Origin: an uncultured Alphaproteobacteria bacterium
GTDB taxonomy: Bacteria > Pseudomonadota > Alphaproteobacteria > Rhizobiales > Beijerinckiaceae
Assembly: GCA_937988775.1 (NCBI GenBank)
Contig: CALKHP010000003.1
Location: forward strand, 1-64,000
Length of the DNA: 64,000 bases
Direction of reading: 5' to 3'
Shown here one piece after another: positions 27,501 through 36,683 of this stretch. The position numbers and the translations under genes were made by a program. The notes beneath the pieces are model-generated. The model was not told where the DNA came from and ran no database searches. It saw only the letters and a list, made by a program, of their open reading frames with translations. Position 1 is the stretch's first letter; every line of letters begins with the position of its first letter.

Positions 27501-29270
27501 GCGTTCGACCATCGCGACATCTTCCTCGATCCCGAGCCCGATCCGGCGCCGGCGCTTGCCGAGCGCGCCCGGCTGTTCAAGCTGCCGCGCTCGAGCTGGC
27601 AGGATTACGACAAAAGCCTGATCTCGGCCGGCGGCGGCATTTTCCCGCGCAGCGCCAAGGCGATCCCGCTCTCGGCGCCGCTGCGCGCCATGCTCGATCT
27701 CGATCAGGCCGAGGCGACGCCGCAGGAGGTGATGACCGCGATCCTGAAGATGCGCGTCGACCTGCTGTGGTTTGGCGGCATCGGCACCTATATCCGTGCG
27801 TCCGATGAGAGTGACACGGAGGCCGGTGACCGCGCCAATGACGCGATCCGCATCACCGGCTCAGCCGTGCGCGCCACGGTGATCGGCGAGGGCGCCAATC
27901 TCGGCATGACGCAGCGCGGCCGCATCGAGGCCGGGCGCAACGGCGTGGCGCTCAACACCGATGCGATCGACAATTCCGCCGGCGTCAACTGCTCCGATGT
28001 CGAGGTCAACATCAAGATCGCCATCGCGACGCCGTATCGCGACGGCCGGCTTTCCGAGGCGGAGCGTGCGCCGTTCCTCGCCAGCATGACCGAGGATGTC
28101 GGCCGGCTGGTGCCGCGCAACAACTACATGCAGACGCTCGCCATCTCGCTGTGCCAGCGCCGGGGCGCGGAGGAAACCGGCTATCTCGGCCGGCTGATGC
28201 AGGTGCTCGAAAGCGAAGGCCGGCTCGATCGCAAGGTCGAGTTCCTGCCCGATGCCCAAAACCTCGCCCAGCGCGAGCGCGCCGGCGAAAGCCTGACGCG
28301 CTCGGAAATCGCCGTGCTGCTCGCCTATGCCAAGCTCACCCTCTATGACGACCTGCTCGAGAGCCGCGCGCCGGACGAGCCGTATTTCTACCACGAGCTC
28401 GACCGCTATTTCCCCGACGCGATCCGCGAGCGTTTTCCCGATGCCATCGCCAGCCACAAGCTGCGTCGTGAGATCATCGCCACCGGCCTTGCCAACGCCA
28501 TCATCAACCGCGGCGGCCCGAGTGCGGCGCGGCGCGTGCGCGACCGGACCGGCTGCGACATCGCCATGCTCGCCCATGCCTATGCGGCGGCGCGCGACAG
28601 TTTCGGCCTCTACGCCATCCATGACGCGCTCGATGGGCTCGACAACACGCTTGCCGGCCAGCGCCAGCTCGCGCTTTACGGGCAATTGCAGGTGCTGTTG
28701 CTCGGCCAGATGGTGTGGTTCGTGCGCAACCTGCCGGCCGATGCCCCGCTCGAGGAGACGATCCGGCATTACGCCGACGGCATCGATGCGGTGGCGGCGC
28801 TGTTCGACGGCGACGACCTGCCACTCGCCGACGAGTTGACCGGGCTCGGCATGCCGGCCGCGCCGGCGCGCCGGCTCGCCCTGATCGACCGGCTCGTGGC
28901 GGCGCCGGCCATCGTGCGCATCGCCGACCAGATCGGCAAGCCGGTGGCGGCGGTGGCCGGCGCCTATTTCGGCCTCGACGGCGTGCTGTCGCTTGGGATC
29001 CTGGTCGAGCAGGGACGGGCGATCGCCACGACCGATCATTACGAGCAGCTGGCGCTCGAACGCGCCATTGACGGCATCGCGGCGGCGCATGACCTGCTCG
29101 CCATCGACGTGATGCGCGCGACCGGCGGCGCGCTGGAGCCGTGGGCTGAGCAGCGCGGGCCAGAGATCGAGCGCAGCCGCGCGGCCATCGCCGAAATCAG
29201 CCGCGAGGGCCTCACCGTCGCCAAGCTGACGGTGGCGGCCGGGCTTCTGGGGGATCTGGCGCGGGGGTGA
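24555..29270 (+). CDS. gdhB: Large NAD-specific glutamate dehydrogenase
   Basis: The 1571-residue enzyme is the large (about 180-kDa) class of NAD-glutamate dehydrogenase that interconverts glutamate and 2-oxoglutarate plus ammonia. The N-terminal 600 residues carry regulatory ACT-like segments; the catalytic core holds GGIRWSDRPEDFRTEVLSLV, the lysine-rich PVGAKGGFIPKKLP, GDMSGDVFGNGML, and LWFGGIGTYI. The ATG at 24555 follows GGAGG at the right spacing and is preferred to an upstream in-frame start. It is mainly a catabolic enzyme. A minus-strand frame across it is a shadow. Confidence 0.95.
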   Translation: MTGSRAGAGAADVTMFFGRVEPDDLARLSRQVLEHLAQEAREHLAARRPGKPSIRIFDVPEAGITVVEAINDNMPFLFSSTLAELGERGLDVQLVAHPIIRVERDGQGRLTRLSGEASGAEHAGEIRESFIHIHVARLPDAAARQALKVALEGVYDDVEHAVDDWQPMRARLAAVIQRYRDDPPPLPKPETQEAIALLEWLRNDNFTLLGMRDYRFSEGVEAADPRDGTGLGIMRDPEMRVLRRGTALVTITPEVRRFLAEPVALIIVKANVKSRVHRRVHLDYVGVKLFDADGALEGELRIVGLFTSSAYTGGTRAIPYLRRKVATVLQQAGLDPESHSGRALQHILEDYPRDELFQVDPETLRLAALDILALEERPRIRVLARLDSFDRFVSVLVYIPKERYDTDIRRKVGAYLAEIYQGRLSASYPYYPEGLLARTHFIIGRDGEPTPHIPRETLEAGVTTIVRTWGDSLRDALAAGRDGAGTAALHGRFADAFSAAYREAFTPADAIADITIIDRLDAGRLRAVAIYRKAGDPPHRASLKVYAHGEPMLLSDRVPLLEHMGFVVVNERTYAIAPAGAQATVWLHDMTLERPGAAAIDIAALEPKLEALLMALFRGDAESDGYNALVVEQGLDWREVALLRAYSRYARQIRVSYSHEYMAATLVKHSALAAQLVALFTERFDPAIADAKQRARKEQAIRARIEAALAAVAVLDEDRILRQFIAMIEASVRSNFFQRDEDGEARKLISFKLEPRKVPGMPLPAPLYEIFLDSPRVQGLHLRAGKVARGGIRWSDRPEDFRTEVLSLVKAQHVKNAVIVPVGAKGGFIPKKLPPASERAAWLAEGTESYRLFVRTMLELTDNLDGDTLVPVADTVRHDGDDPYFVVAADKGTATFSDVANALSLARGFWLGDAFASGGSVGYDHKGLGITAKGAWEGVKRHFRERDIDIQTVPFTVAGVGDMSGDVFGNGMLLSPCIRLQAAFDHRDIFLDPEPDPAPALAERARLFKLPRSSWQDYDKSLISAGGGIFPRSAKAIPLSAPLRAMLDLDQAEATPQEVMTAILKMRVDLLWFGGIGTYIRASDESDTEAGDRANDAIRITGSAVRATVIGEGANLGMTQRGRIEAGRNGVALNTDAIDNSAGVNCSDVEVNIKIAIATPYRDGRLSEAERAPFLASMTEDVGRLVPRNNYMQTLAISLCQRRGAEETGYLGRLMQVLESEGRLDRKVEFLPDAQNLAQRERAGESLTRSEIAVLLAYAKLTLYDDLLESRAPDEPYFYHELDRYFPDAIRERFPDAIASHKLRREIIATGLANAIINRGGPSAARRVRDRTGCDIAMLAHAYAAARDSFGLYAIHDALDGLDNTLAGQRQLALYGQLQVLLLGQMVWFVRNLPADAPLEETIRHYADGIDAVAALFDGDDLPLADELTGLGMPAAPARRLALIDRLVAAPAIVRIADQIGKPVAAVAGAYFGLDGVLSLGILVEQGRAIATTDHYEQLALERAIDGIAAAHDLLAIDVMRATGGALEPWAEQRGPEIERSRAAIAEISREGLTVAKLTVAAGLLGDLARG

Positions 29271-29316
29271 AGCTGGCCCCCCCCTCCGGCCCTGGCTCAG
29301 CGGCGGCCCGGATGCC

Positions 29317-29931
29317 TCACAGCAGCACGACCCGGTTCGACAACTCGTCCTTGTCGTCGGGCGCGACGGGGGCTGCCTGCGCCAGCACGTCGCCGCAAGC
29401 CTCGATCACGGTGACGAGCCCGTCGACCGGCCGGTTCTGCTTCAGCGCCGCGACCAGCACCTCGACCTGCCGGCGCCAGAAACTCTTGTCGACCCTGGCG
29501 GCCATGCCGTCATCGGCGATGATCTCGGCGTGGCGCTCGGCTTCAGTGATGTAGATCAGGATGCCGGTGCGGGCGCGCGTCCGGTGCAACCCTTGCGCGA
29601 AAAACTGCTCGCGCGCCGCCTGGCCCGCCCGGCGCCGCTTGACGAAGCCAGGCACGATGGCGAAGCGCCAGTTGGCGAGCGACAGCACGAGCGCCGCGAT
29701 GATGAAGGTGCCGAGCTGGACGCGGTACACCGTGCCGGCCGACAGGTGCAGCAGGCTGATCAGCGGCCACGGCACCGCCAGCGCCAGCAGCGCCGCCCAC
29801 ACCAGCGGCACCGAGCGGTAATCGCTCGCCGACCCCGCGATCACGCACACGATCTCGCCGGCGCTGCGCGCCTCGACCGCCGCCACCGCCGCTGCGATAC
29901 GCGCCTGATCAGCCTCGGAAATCAGCGCCAT
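29317..29931 (-). CDS. TPM-domain protein, membrane-anchored
   Basis: The 204-residue protein has a TPM (TLP18.3/Psb32/MOLO-1) fold split by membrane helices. It begins ISEADQARIAAAVAAVEARS with GEIVCVIAG, has two hydrophobic segments (VWAALLALAVPWPLISLL and FIIAALVLSL), and then RTRARTGILIYITEAERHAE and IIADDGMAARV. Function is unknown; TPM proteins are often linked to membrane or respiratory complex maintenance. Its start overlaps the stop of the preceding TPM gene, so it is translated from the lemA-TPM-TPM operon. Confidence 0.85.
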   Translation of the reverse strand: MALISEADQARIAAAVAAVEARSAGEIVCVIAGSASDYRSVPLVWAALLALAVPWPLISLLHLSAGTVYRVQLGTFIIAALVLSLANWRFAIVPGFVKRRRAGQAAREQFFAQGLHRTRARTGILIYITEAERHAEIIADDGMAARVDKSFWRRQVEVLVAALKQNRPVDGLVTVIEACGDVLAQAAPVAPDDKDELSNRVVLL

Positions 29932-30759
29932 TCACCAGCTCCCCGAGGCGCCGCCGCCCCCGCTCGATCCGCCGCCGCCGGAAAAGCCGCCACCGCCGGA
30001 GAAACCGCCACCGCCGCCCCAGCCGCCACCGCCGCCGGAGGGCGGCAGCACGATCCAGTTGCCGCGCCGCGTGCGGTGGGAGCGGCCGCCGCCACCGCCG
30101 CCGCCACGCACCGCCGCCATGATCTGCACGATGACGATGACGATGATGATCAGCATCAGGATCGCCATCGGATCGAAATCGCCGGCGCCCTGCGCCGGGC
30201 GCTCGGCGGCGCGGCGCTGCCACTCGTCGTCGCCGGTCAGGGTGGCGGTCAGCGCGTCGATGCCGGCCTCGATGCCGCCGGCGAAGTCGTTCGCCTTGAA
30301 TTTCGGCGCGATGGCACCCGAGATGATGACGCGCGACAGGGCGTCGGTCAGCGTGCCTTCCAGCCCGTAGCCGACCTCGATGCGCACCTTGCGCTCGTTG
30401 GGTGCGACCAGCAGCAGCACGCCGTTATTGGTCTTGGCCTCGCCGAGCTTCCAGAACCGGAACAGCCGGTTGGCGAAATCCTCGATCGTATCGCCCTGGA
30501 GCGAGGGCACCGTCGCCACCACGATCTGGTCCGAGGTCTTGGCCTCATGCGCGGCGAGCTTCTGTTCGATGCGGGCGCGCGCGTCGGGGGCGATCAGCTT
30601 GGCCTCGTCGACGACCCTGCCGGTCAGCGCCGGGAACTTGAGATCCTCGGCCCGCGACGGCGCGCCCGCCGCCAGCCAGCAGGCGCACGCCAGGGCGAGC
30701 ACGAGCAAGGGGCCGGCGAAGGGGCTGGCGAGGCGCGAGCCGAAGCGGGCGTTTGTCAT
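29932..30759 (-). CDS. TPM-domain (YgcG-family) protein with glycine-rich tail
   Basis: The 275-residue protein has a signal peptide, an exported TPM domain (FPALTGRVVDEAKLI, SDQIVVATVPSLQG, NNGVLLLVAPNERKVRIEVG, YGLEGTLTDALSRVII), one C-terminal membrane helix (MAILMLIIIVIVIVQIMAAV) and a tail made of repeated Gly-Gly-Gly-Gly-Phe-Ser blocks. This is the YgcG layout. The glycine-rich tail is likely flexible. It sits seven bases after lemA, a recurrent LemA/TPM pairing, and overlaps the next TPM gene by one base. Confidence 0.9.
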   Translation of the reverse strand: MTNARFGSRLASPFAGPLLVLALACACWLAAGAPSRAEDLKFPALTGRVVDEAKLIAPDARARIEQKLAAHEAKTSDQIVVATVPSLQGDTIEDFANRLFRFWKLGEAKTNNGVLLLVAPNERKVRIEVGYGLEGTLTDALSRVIISGAIAPKFKANDFAGGIEAGIDALTATLTGDDEWQRRAAERPAQGAGDFDPMAILMLIIIVIVIVQIMAAVRGGGGGGGRSHRTRRGNWIVLPPSGGGGGWGGGGGFSGGGGFSGGGGSSGGGGASGSW

Positions 30760-30766
30760 CGGCGCC

Positions 30767-31360
30767 TTAGAACTTCACGCTCGGCGCGCTCTGGTTCCCG
30801 GCCGCCGTCTCGAAGGTCTGCATCGCCTTGGCGCCCCAGAACAGCTTGGCCCACAGCACGCCGGGGAAGGTGCGCACCTCGGTGTTATAGGCCTGCACCG
30901 CGCCGATATAATCGCGGCGCGCGATGGCGATGCGGTTCTCGGTGCCCTCGAGCTGCGATTGCAGGGCGAGGAAGTTCTGGTTCGATTTCAGGTCCGGATA
31001 GGCTTCCGAGATGGCGATGAGCCGGCCGAGCGCGCCGGTCAGCTGCGACTGCGCCTGCTGGAACTGCTTGAACTTCTCCGGGTCGGTGATCGTGCTGGCA
31101 TCGACCTTGATCGCGGTCGCGGCGGCGCGCGCCTCGACGACCTTGGTCAGCGTGTCCTGCTCCTGTTTGGCGTAGCCCTTCACGGTCTCGACCAGGTTCG
31201 GCACCAGGTCGGCGCGGCGCTGGTACTGGTTCTGCACCTCGCTCCATTTCGCCTTGGCGGCTTCCTCCAGCGTCGGCACGTTGTTGACGCCGCAGGCCGA
31301 CAGCATCAGCCCGAGCAGGGTGACCATCACGCCCTGGCGCCATTTCGCGATCAAAATCAT
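30767..31360 (-). CDS. lemA: LemA-family lipoprotein
   Basis: The 197-residue protein has a lipobox (LMLSAC, C23) and the LemA helical bundle: KAKWSEVQNQYQRRADLVPN, LVETVKGYAKQEQ, VEARAAATAI, SQLTGALGRLIAISEAYPDL, and RRDYIGAVQAYNTEVRTFPG. LemA proteins are membrane-anchored long helical proteins of unclear role, usually encoded with TPM proteins as here. An AAGGA site precedes the ATG. It is the first gene of the three-gene minus-strand operon. Confidence 0.93.
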   Translation of the reverse strand: MILIAKWRQGVMVTLLGLMLSACGVNNVPTLEEAAKAKWSEVQNQYQRRADLVPNLVETVKGYAKQEQDTLTKVVEARAAATAIKVDASTITDPEKFKQFQQAQSQLTGALGRLIAISEAYPDLKSNQNFLALQSQLEGTENRIAIARRDYIGAVQAYNTEVRTFPGVLWAKLFWGAKAMQTFETAAGNQSAPSVKF

Positions 31361-31420
31361 CCGCCGATCCTTCTCAAGCCGTCATCCGGCATGCCAGCTT
31401 TTCGCATTGCAGCGAAAGCG

Positions 31421-33247
31421 TCAATAACCGACCGCAAGCGTGCCGCGCTGGCGCGGATCGGCGGCGCCATACAGCCCTTCCGGGGCTACCCGAATGGAAT
31501 TCGCCGAACCCGATGGGGTTCCAACCTTGATCTTGTGGCCGCGCTTCCGCAGCAGCGCCAGCGTATCGGGCGAAAAACCTTCCTCGACGAGCAGTGCATC
31601 GGGCTTCCATTGCTGGTGCGGGCGCGGTGCTGCCACCGCCTCGGCGATGCTCATGCCGTTATCGATCACGTTGATGATGACGTTCAGCACCGTCGAGATG
31701 ATGCGGCTGCCGCCCGGACTGCCGGTGACCATGAACAACTTGCCGTCCTTGAACAGGATGCTCGGCGTCATCGAGGACAAGGGCCGTGCGCCGGGCGAAA
31801 CGCTGTTGGCCTCGCTGCCGACCAGCCCATAGGCGTTCTGGGCGCCGGGCTTGGCGGAAAAATCGTCAAGCTCGTTATTGAGCAGCACGCCGGTGCCGGC
31901 CGCGACCAGCCCGAGCCCGTAGCTGAAATTCAGCGTGTAGGTGTTGGCAACCGCGTTGCCCTCGCTGTCGACGACCGAGAAATGCGTCGTCTGGTCGGGC
32001 TCGAACGGCAACGGATCGCCGGCCGAGACGGCATCGGCCGGCCGCGCCTTGAGCGGATCGATCAGTTTTCGCATGGCATCGGCATAGGGTTTCGAGATCA
32101 GGCCGGTTACGGGGATTTTCACGCGGTCAGGGTCGCCGAGGAAGCGCGCTCGGTCGGCATAGGCCTGCTGCATCGCTTCGGTCATCAGATGCACCTGCAA
32201 GGCCGATTGCGCGCCGGCGCCCTTCATGTCGAAACCCTCGAGGATATTCAGGATCTCGATCAGATGCACCCCGCCGGACGAGGGCGGCGGCATCGAGGCG
32301 ATGGTGTAGCCGCGATAGCTGCCGGTCACCGGCTTGCGCAGCACGGGCTTGTAGCCGGCGAGGTCGGCCATCGTCATGATGCCGCCTTCCGCCTTAACGG
32401 CATCGACGATGCGCTGCGCCGTCTCGCCTTGGTAGAACGCCTCCGGCCCGTCGGTGGCGATGCGCTCGAGCGTGCGGGCGAGATCGAGCTGCTTGATCTT
32501 CTCGCCGCGCGCGAACGGCTTGTCGTCGTTGAAGAACACGGCGCGCGTCGCCGGAAAGCGGCCGAGCCGGCTGGCGGCGGCCGGCAGCGAATCGGCGAGG
32601 TCGTCCTCGACCACGATGCCGGCGCGCGCCAGCGCGATCGCCGGCTGGATCAGATCAGCGAGCTTCAGCTTGCCCGAGCCGTAGCGGGCATGGGCGAGCA
32701 CAAGCCCGGCAACGGTGCCGGGCACGCCGACGCTCAGGCCGCTATCGCGGGATTTCTTCGGGTCCGGCTCGCCATTGGCATCGAGGAACATGCCGGCACT
32801 CGCCGCCGCCGGCGCGGTTTCGCGGTAATCGATCGCCACCGTCTCGTTCTTTTGCGCCAGATGCACCAGCATGAAGCCGCCGCCGCCGAGATTGCCGGCG
32901 CGCGGCAGCGTCACGGCCTCGGCGAAGCCGATCGCCACCGCGGCATCGACGGCATTGCCGCCGCGTTTGAGGATGTCGACGCCGATGCGCGCAGCCTTGG
33001 CCTCCTGGGCCGCGACCATGCCATGGGCGGCAAAGGCCGGCACGATGCGGCTCTCGCCGGCAAGAATCGGCGGGGGAGCAATCGGCGGAGAAGCAATCAG
33101 CGGGGAAGCAATCAGCGGGGAAGCGGCCGGTGGCGCGGGCTGCGAAACGGCCGGCTGATCCGAGGCCGGCGCGCCCTGCGCCAGCGTGGGTCCAGCGGAC
33201 AGAGCGAGCGGGACCACCGCGGCCAGCACCAGCCACCACCTCGTCAT
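31421..33247 (-). CDS. ggt: Gamma-glutamyltransferase
   Basis: The 608-residue proenzyme has a signal peptide (MTRWWLVLAAVVPLALSAGP) and is exported to the periplasm, where it hydrolyses or transfers the gamma-glutamyl group of glutathione. The small-subunit nucleophile is the threonine (about T421) in DQTTHFSVVDSEGNAV, where self-cleavage occurs; PGARPLSSMTPS and TGSPGGSRII are also conserved. The ATG at 33247 sits behind GGGAGG. A proline-rich linker with PLIAS repeats follows the signal peptide and is encoded by 15-bp tandem repeats. Confidence 0.94.
   Translation of the reverse strand: MTRWWLVLAAVVPLALSAGPTLAQGAPASDQPAVSQPAPPAASPLIASPLIASPPIAPPPILAGESRIVPAFAAHGMVAAQEAKAARIGVDILKRGGNAVDAAVAIGFAEAVTLPRAGNLGGGGFMLVHLAQKNETVAIDYRETAPAAASAGMFLDANGEPDPKKSRDSGLSVGVPGTVAGLVLAHARYGSGKLKLADLIQPAIALARAGIVVEDDLADSLPAAASRLGRFPATRAVFFNDDKPFARGEKIKQLDLARTLERIATDGPEAFYQGETAQRIVDAVKAEGGIMTMADLAGYKPVLRKPVTGSYRGYTIASMPPPSSGGVHLIEILNILEGFDMKGAGAQSALQVHLMTEAMQQAYADRARFLGDPDRVKIPVTGLISKPYADAMRKLIDPLKARPADAVSAGDPLPFEPDQTTHFSVVDSEGNAVANTYTLNFSYGLGLVAAGTGVLLNNELDDFSAKPGAQNAYGLVGSEANSVSPGARPLSSMTPSILFKDGKLFMVTGSPGGSRIISTVLNVIINVIDNGMSIAEAVAAPRPHQQWKPDALLVEEGFSPDTLALLRKRGHKIKVGTPSGSANSIRVAPEGLYGAADPRQRGTLAVGY
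33078..33122. repeat. 15-bp tandem repeats in the ggt N-terminal linker
   Basis: One GCAATCGGCGGAGAA and two GCAATCAGCGGGGAA units lie head to tail and encode the PLIAS-type linker of the gamma-glutamyltransferase. Period is a multiple of three, so copy number can change without breaking the frame. Confidence 0.8.
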
Positions 33248-33344
33248 CGCGTTCCTCCCGTCATCGCGCCCCATCGTCGCGTCCCATCGCCGCGTCCATG
33301 GTAGCAGCGGAATCGCTTGGCGGACCATGCCTTGAAATGGCACA

Positions 33345-34022
33345 ATGGCCCGGTCTCCAATCAGCCGAAGTCAAACCTCCGTGACCTTCCTGCCCGACCT
33401 GCCCACACTTCTAGCCTACTCGCTGGCGAGCTTCATCCTGTTCATCACGCCTGGACCGGATATGAGCCTGTTCCTGGCCAAGACCATTTCCGGCGGCCGG
33501 CGCATCGGCATCGCCGCCATGCTCGGCACCAATCTCGGCTGCTGCGTGCATACCGTGCTGGCAGCGCTCGGCCTCTCGGCGCTGCTCGCGGCTTCTCCGA
33601 CGGCTTTCACGATCCTGAAGGTGGTTGGCGGGCTCTATCTCGCCTGGCTGGCGATCGAGGCGGTGCGCCACGGCTCGGCGCTCAACGTCAAGCTCGAGCG
33701 CAAGCCGAGCCGGGATTTCTGGCGCACGCTGCTGCTCGGCATCGGCATCAACCTGTCGAACCCGAAGATCGTGCTGTTCTTCGTGACCTTCCTGCCGCAA
33801 TTCGTCTCGGGCTCGGACCCGCATGCCGCCGCCAAGATGCTGTTTCTCGGCTTCTATTTCGTGCTGTTCAACCTGCCGCTCTCGCTCTTGATGATCGCGA
33901 CCGCGGAAAAATTCACCGCGACGCTGAAGGCGAGGCCGCGCGTGATGCGCGTGATCGACTATGTGTTCGCCAGCATTTTCGGCGCTTTCGCGCTCACGAT
34001 CCTGCGCGCCCACGGTCGCTGA
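33345..34022 (+). CDS. LysE/RhtB-family amino-acid exporter
   Basis: The product has the RhtB/LysE pattern: LLAYSLASFILFITPGPDMS with the conserved ITPGPD, ISGGRRIGIAAMLGTNLGCC, VVGGLYLAWLAIEA, LLLGIGINLSNPKIVLFF and five or six hydrophobic helices. These proteins export amino acids or related metabolites. Length is 225 residues from the ATG; a GTG at 33381 fits family alignments better and would give 213. The gene is divergent from ggt and converges with the small membrane protein gene. Confidence 0.88.
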   Translation: MARSPISRSQTSVTFLPDLPTLLAYSLASFILFITPGPDMSLFLAKTISGGRRIGIAAMLGTNLGCCVHTVLAALGLSALLAASPTAFTILKVVGGLYLAWLAIEAVRHGSALNVKLERKPSRDFWRTLLLGIGINLSNPKIVLFFVTFLPQFVSGSDPHAAAKMLFLGFYFVLFNLPLSLLMIATAEKFTATLKARPRVMRVIDYVFASIFGAFALTILRAHGR

Positions 34023-34045
34023 GGGGGCGGCGCTTCCATCACCGT

Positions 34046-34124
34046 CTTGCCCCGGACCTGATCCGGGGCCCACATTCCCGACGCCGCGCCGTTTCCCTGG
34101 GTCCCGGTTCAAGGCCGGGACAAG
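34046..34124. repeat. REP-like element: inverted pair of 27-bp units
   Basis: Two copies of a 27-bp imperfect hairpin unit (starting TGGGTCCCGG and ending GGGACAAG) face each other between convergent genes. The left copy (34046-34072) is in reverse orientation and the right (34098-34124) is forward. The same unit occurs near 44160 and 51200. Confidence 0.75.
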
Positions 34125-34166
34125 AACGGTTGTGCCTTTCAAAAGCGGGATGGGCCGGTCGAGCCC

Positions 34167-34631
34167 TTATGTTGAGGAGGCGCCGCGCCCGGCGACCAGC
34201 CAGTACAACGCGCCGGCGACCACGCCGGCAATGGCGAGCGCGCTGAGAAGCGCCGGCGGCATGCCCGCGCCGGCGACCGTCTGCGGCAGCATCGCGAAGG
34301 GAACCGCCGCCGTCAGGGCGGCGGCGGCCAGCGCCTGCACCAGGAAGGAGCGGAGGCCGAAGACCTCGCTCACCAGCGCGACGATCAGGCTTGGCGCCAG
34401 GATGACGGCCAGGATCAGCTTCCAGCTCGCGCTTGCCAGCATCGCCATCTGCAAGGCGCCGCGCTCATCGCCCATCGCGGCGGCGGCGGCCGTATCGAGG
34501 ATGCGTTCGGCGAGCGCCGCCCATAACGCGGCCAGTTGCGGATTGGCGAACAGGCCGATGACCAGCGCCAGCCATGCGCCGGCCGCCGCGAGGCACAGCG
34601 CCAGCGGAACGAGGATCAGGCGGGCGATCAT
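34167..34631 (-). CDS. Small membrane protein downstream of rlmN
   Basis: The 154-residue protein has about four hydrophobic helices ([80 protein letters not shown]). No family is recognised. Its ATG overlaps the rlmN stop (ATGA), so it is translationally coupled; I rejected a longer frame reading through rlmN. The overlap hints at shared expression but not shared function. Confidence 0.7.
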   Translation of the reverse strand: MIARLILVPLALCLAAAGAWLALVIGLFANPQLAALWAALAERILDTAAAAAMGDERGALQMAMLASASWKLILAVILAPSLIVALVSEVFGLRSFLVQALAAAALTAAVPFAMLPQTVAGAGMPPALLSALAIAGVVAGALYWLVAGRGASST

Positions 34632-35845
34632 TCGCTGCTGAGGGCGAGCTGCTCTTCCAGCATCAGGCGGGCGCGGGCGCGCAGCTTTTCCGTCTCGCTC
34701 TTCAGCTGGCCGCAGGCGGCCAGGATGTCGCGGCCGCGCGGCGTGCGCACCGGGCTCGAATAGCCGGCATTGAAGACATAGTCGGAAAAGCGCTCGATCT
34801 GCTCCCAGTCCGAGCATTCGTAGCGGCTGCCCGGCCACGGGTTGAACGGGATCAGGTTGATCTTGGCCGGGATGCCCTTGAGCAGCCGGACGAGCGCCTT
34901 CGCTTCGGCGAGCGAATCGTTGACGCCCTTCAGCATGACATATTCGAAGGTGATGCGGCGCGCGTTCGAGACGCCCGGATAGGCGCGGCAGGCATCGAGC
35001 AGTTCGGCGATCGGGTATTTGCGGTTGATCGGCACCAGTTCGTTGCGCAATTCATCGTTGGTCGCGTGCAGCGAGATCGCCAGCATGGTGTTGGTCTCGG
35101 CGCCAAGGCGAGCGATTTCCGGCACCACGCCCGAGGTCGAGACGGTGATGCGGCGGCGCGACAATTGCAGCCCCTCGGCATCGCTCATCACCGCGATGGC
35201 GTCGCGCGCATTGTCGAGATTGTAGAGCGGCTCGCCCATGCCCATGAACACGATATTGGTGACGAAGCGGCTCGCGCGCCCGGGCTGCTGGCCGGGATAG
35301 TCGCGCAGGCGGTCGCGGGCGACGAGCAGCTGGCCGACGATCTCGGCCGCGCTCAGGTTGCGCACCAGCTTCTGCGTGCCGGTATGGCAGAAGGTGCAGT
35401 TCAGCGTGCAGCCTACCTGGCTCGAGACGCATAAAGTGCCGCGATCGGCCTCGGGAATATAGACGACCTCGATCTCGGCGCCGCGATCGAGCGGGCCGGT
35501 CGGCGCCATGCGCAGCAGCCATTTGCGCGTGCCGTCGCGGCTGATCTGCTCGCTGACCACCTCGGGCCGCGCCAGGGTGAAATGCTCGGCGAGCTGAGCG
35601 CGCAGGTCCTTGGAGACATTCGACATGCTGGCGAAATCGGTGGCGCCGCGCCCGTACAGCCATTGCCAGATCTGGCCGACGCGCATGCGCAGCTCCCGCT
35701 CCGGCACGCCGATGGCGCCGAGCCTTTCGGCCAGCGCCTCGCGCGTCAGGCCGGCAAGGGACGGGCGCGATTGAGACGGGCGCGGTTCGGATACGCGCGG
35801 CGCGTCCGGCGCGGGGGCGGTCAGGCTGTCGGCTTGCATGGTCAT
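34628..35845 (-). CDS. rlmN: Dual-specificity 23S rRNA/tRNA adenine-C2 methyltransferase
   Basis: The 405-residue radical-SAM enzyme methylates A2503 of 23S rRNA and A37 of some tRNAs. The cluster motif C146-x3-C150-x2-C153 is in [57 protein letters not shown] and the C-terminal cysteine in AACGQL are all present. The ATG at 35845 fits; another lies two codons on. A proline-rich N-terminal extension of about 35 residues precedes the usual start of similarity. Confidence 0.95.
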   Translation of the reverse strand: MTMQADSLTAPAPDAPRVSEPRPSQSRPSLAGLTREALAERLGAIGVPERELRMRVGQIWQWLYGRGATDFASMSNVSKDLRAQLAEHFTLARPEVVSEQISRDGTRKWLLRMAPTGPLDRGAEIEVVYIPEADRGTLCVSSQVGCTLNCTFCHTGTQKLVRNLSAAEIVGQLLVARDRLRDYPGQQPGRASRFVTNIVFMGMGEPLYNLDNARDAIAVMSDAEGLQLSRRRITVSTSGVVPEIARLGAETNTMLAISLHATNDELRNELVPINRKYPIAELLDACRAYPGVSNARRITFEYVMLKGVNDSLAEAKALVRLLKGIPAKINLIPFNPWPGSRYECSDWEQIERFSDYVFNAGYSSPVRTPRGRDILAACGQLKSETEKLRARARLMLEEQLALSSE

Positions 35846-35908
35846 GCGCGCGCTATAGCACGATGCCGGCGGCGCGTCATGCGGCGCGCGCAAGCCTGCT
35901 TCCCGCGC

Positions 35909-36535
35909 CTATTTGCAGTCGCTCTGCGCCTTGTCGAGCGCCTTGGTGAGGCCGCTCAGCGAATAGCTGTCGGTAGTGACATTGCCGCGCAGCGACGTGG
36001 TCTTGACCGAGAGCTTGGCGCCGGCGCGCATCGCCTGCACCATTTGCGGCTCCTCGGCGGCGTTCTTGACGAAGGCGGTCTTGTCCTTGCTCTCGAGCGC
36101 GAAGGCATGGCCGTCGATCGTCGCCGCGCCGTCGGCATCGGCCTTCAGCGCGAAGCCGAGCATGAAGGCCACCTCGTTGCGGACATTCTGCGCCGGGCGG
36201 CTGGTGATGAAAATATAGCCCGGGTCGCGGTTGAGGCCCTTGGGCAGCCGCTCCTGCGGTTGCGACAGGGCGAAGCACACCTTGTTGGCGCCGGTGCCGG
36301 CCATATAGGCGCCCCAGTCGCCGAACTTGCCGAGTTCCATCGCGCCGCTGGTGGCGGAGTTCGTCGCGGCTTCCTTACGCGCCTGCTTGCGCGCCGCCAG
36401 ATGCGTCCTGGCGGCGGTGCTGGCGGGGTGCGCCTGGGCTTGCGCGTGGGTCTGGGTTTGCGCTGAAACCGGAACGGAGGCCGCGCCGCACATCAGGGCC
36501 AGCGCGGCGGACTGGAGCAGGAGGAATCGAATCAT
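35909..36535 (-). CDS. Invasion associated locus B (IalB)-family exported protein
   Basis: The 208-residue protein has a signal peptide (MIRFLLLQSAALALMC...) and an IalB domain: KFGDWGAYMAGTGANKVCFA, RDPGYIFITSRPAQNVRNEV, FALESKDKTAFV, MRAGAKLSVKTTSLRGN, and DSYSLSGLTKALDKAQSDC. IalB-family proteins are periplasmic or outer-surface proteins of alphaproteobacteria; only the Bartonella member has a link to red-cell invasion, so the name does not imply virulence. An alanine/lysine-rich linker follows the signal peptide. The start lacks a clear ribosome site. Confidence 0.85.
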   Translation of the reverse strand: MIRFLLLQSAALALMCGAASVPVSAQTQTHAQAQAHPASTAARTHLAARKQARKEAATNSATSGAMELGKFGDWGAYMAGTGANKVCFALSQPQERLPKGLNRDPGYIFITSRPAQNVRNEVAFMLGFALKADADGAATIDGHAFALESKDKTAFVKNAAEEPQMVQAMRAGAKLSVKTTSLRGNVTTDSYSLSGLTKALDKAQSDCK

Positions 36536-36683
36536 GAGGCGTATCTTTACTCTTGCTGATCGCCGGCGCCATGCCGGCCTGACCGAAACTCGCATCGTCG
36601 CCCGACGCATTTTCATAAAATGCCCGGCGCCTGTTTAACCCGATCCTCACGCGATTGGCAAAACCAACCGCATCGGCGCCCGC

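Noticed and set aside
24495..27512. Long minus-strand open frame opposite the glutamate dehydrogenase gene
   Set aside because: Composition (Arg, His, Gln, Asp rich) and lack of any domain are typical of antisense shadows in high-GC genes; the plus strand encodes a well-conserved enzyme.
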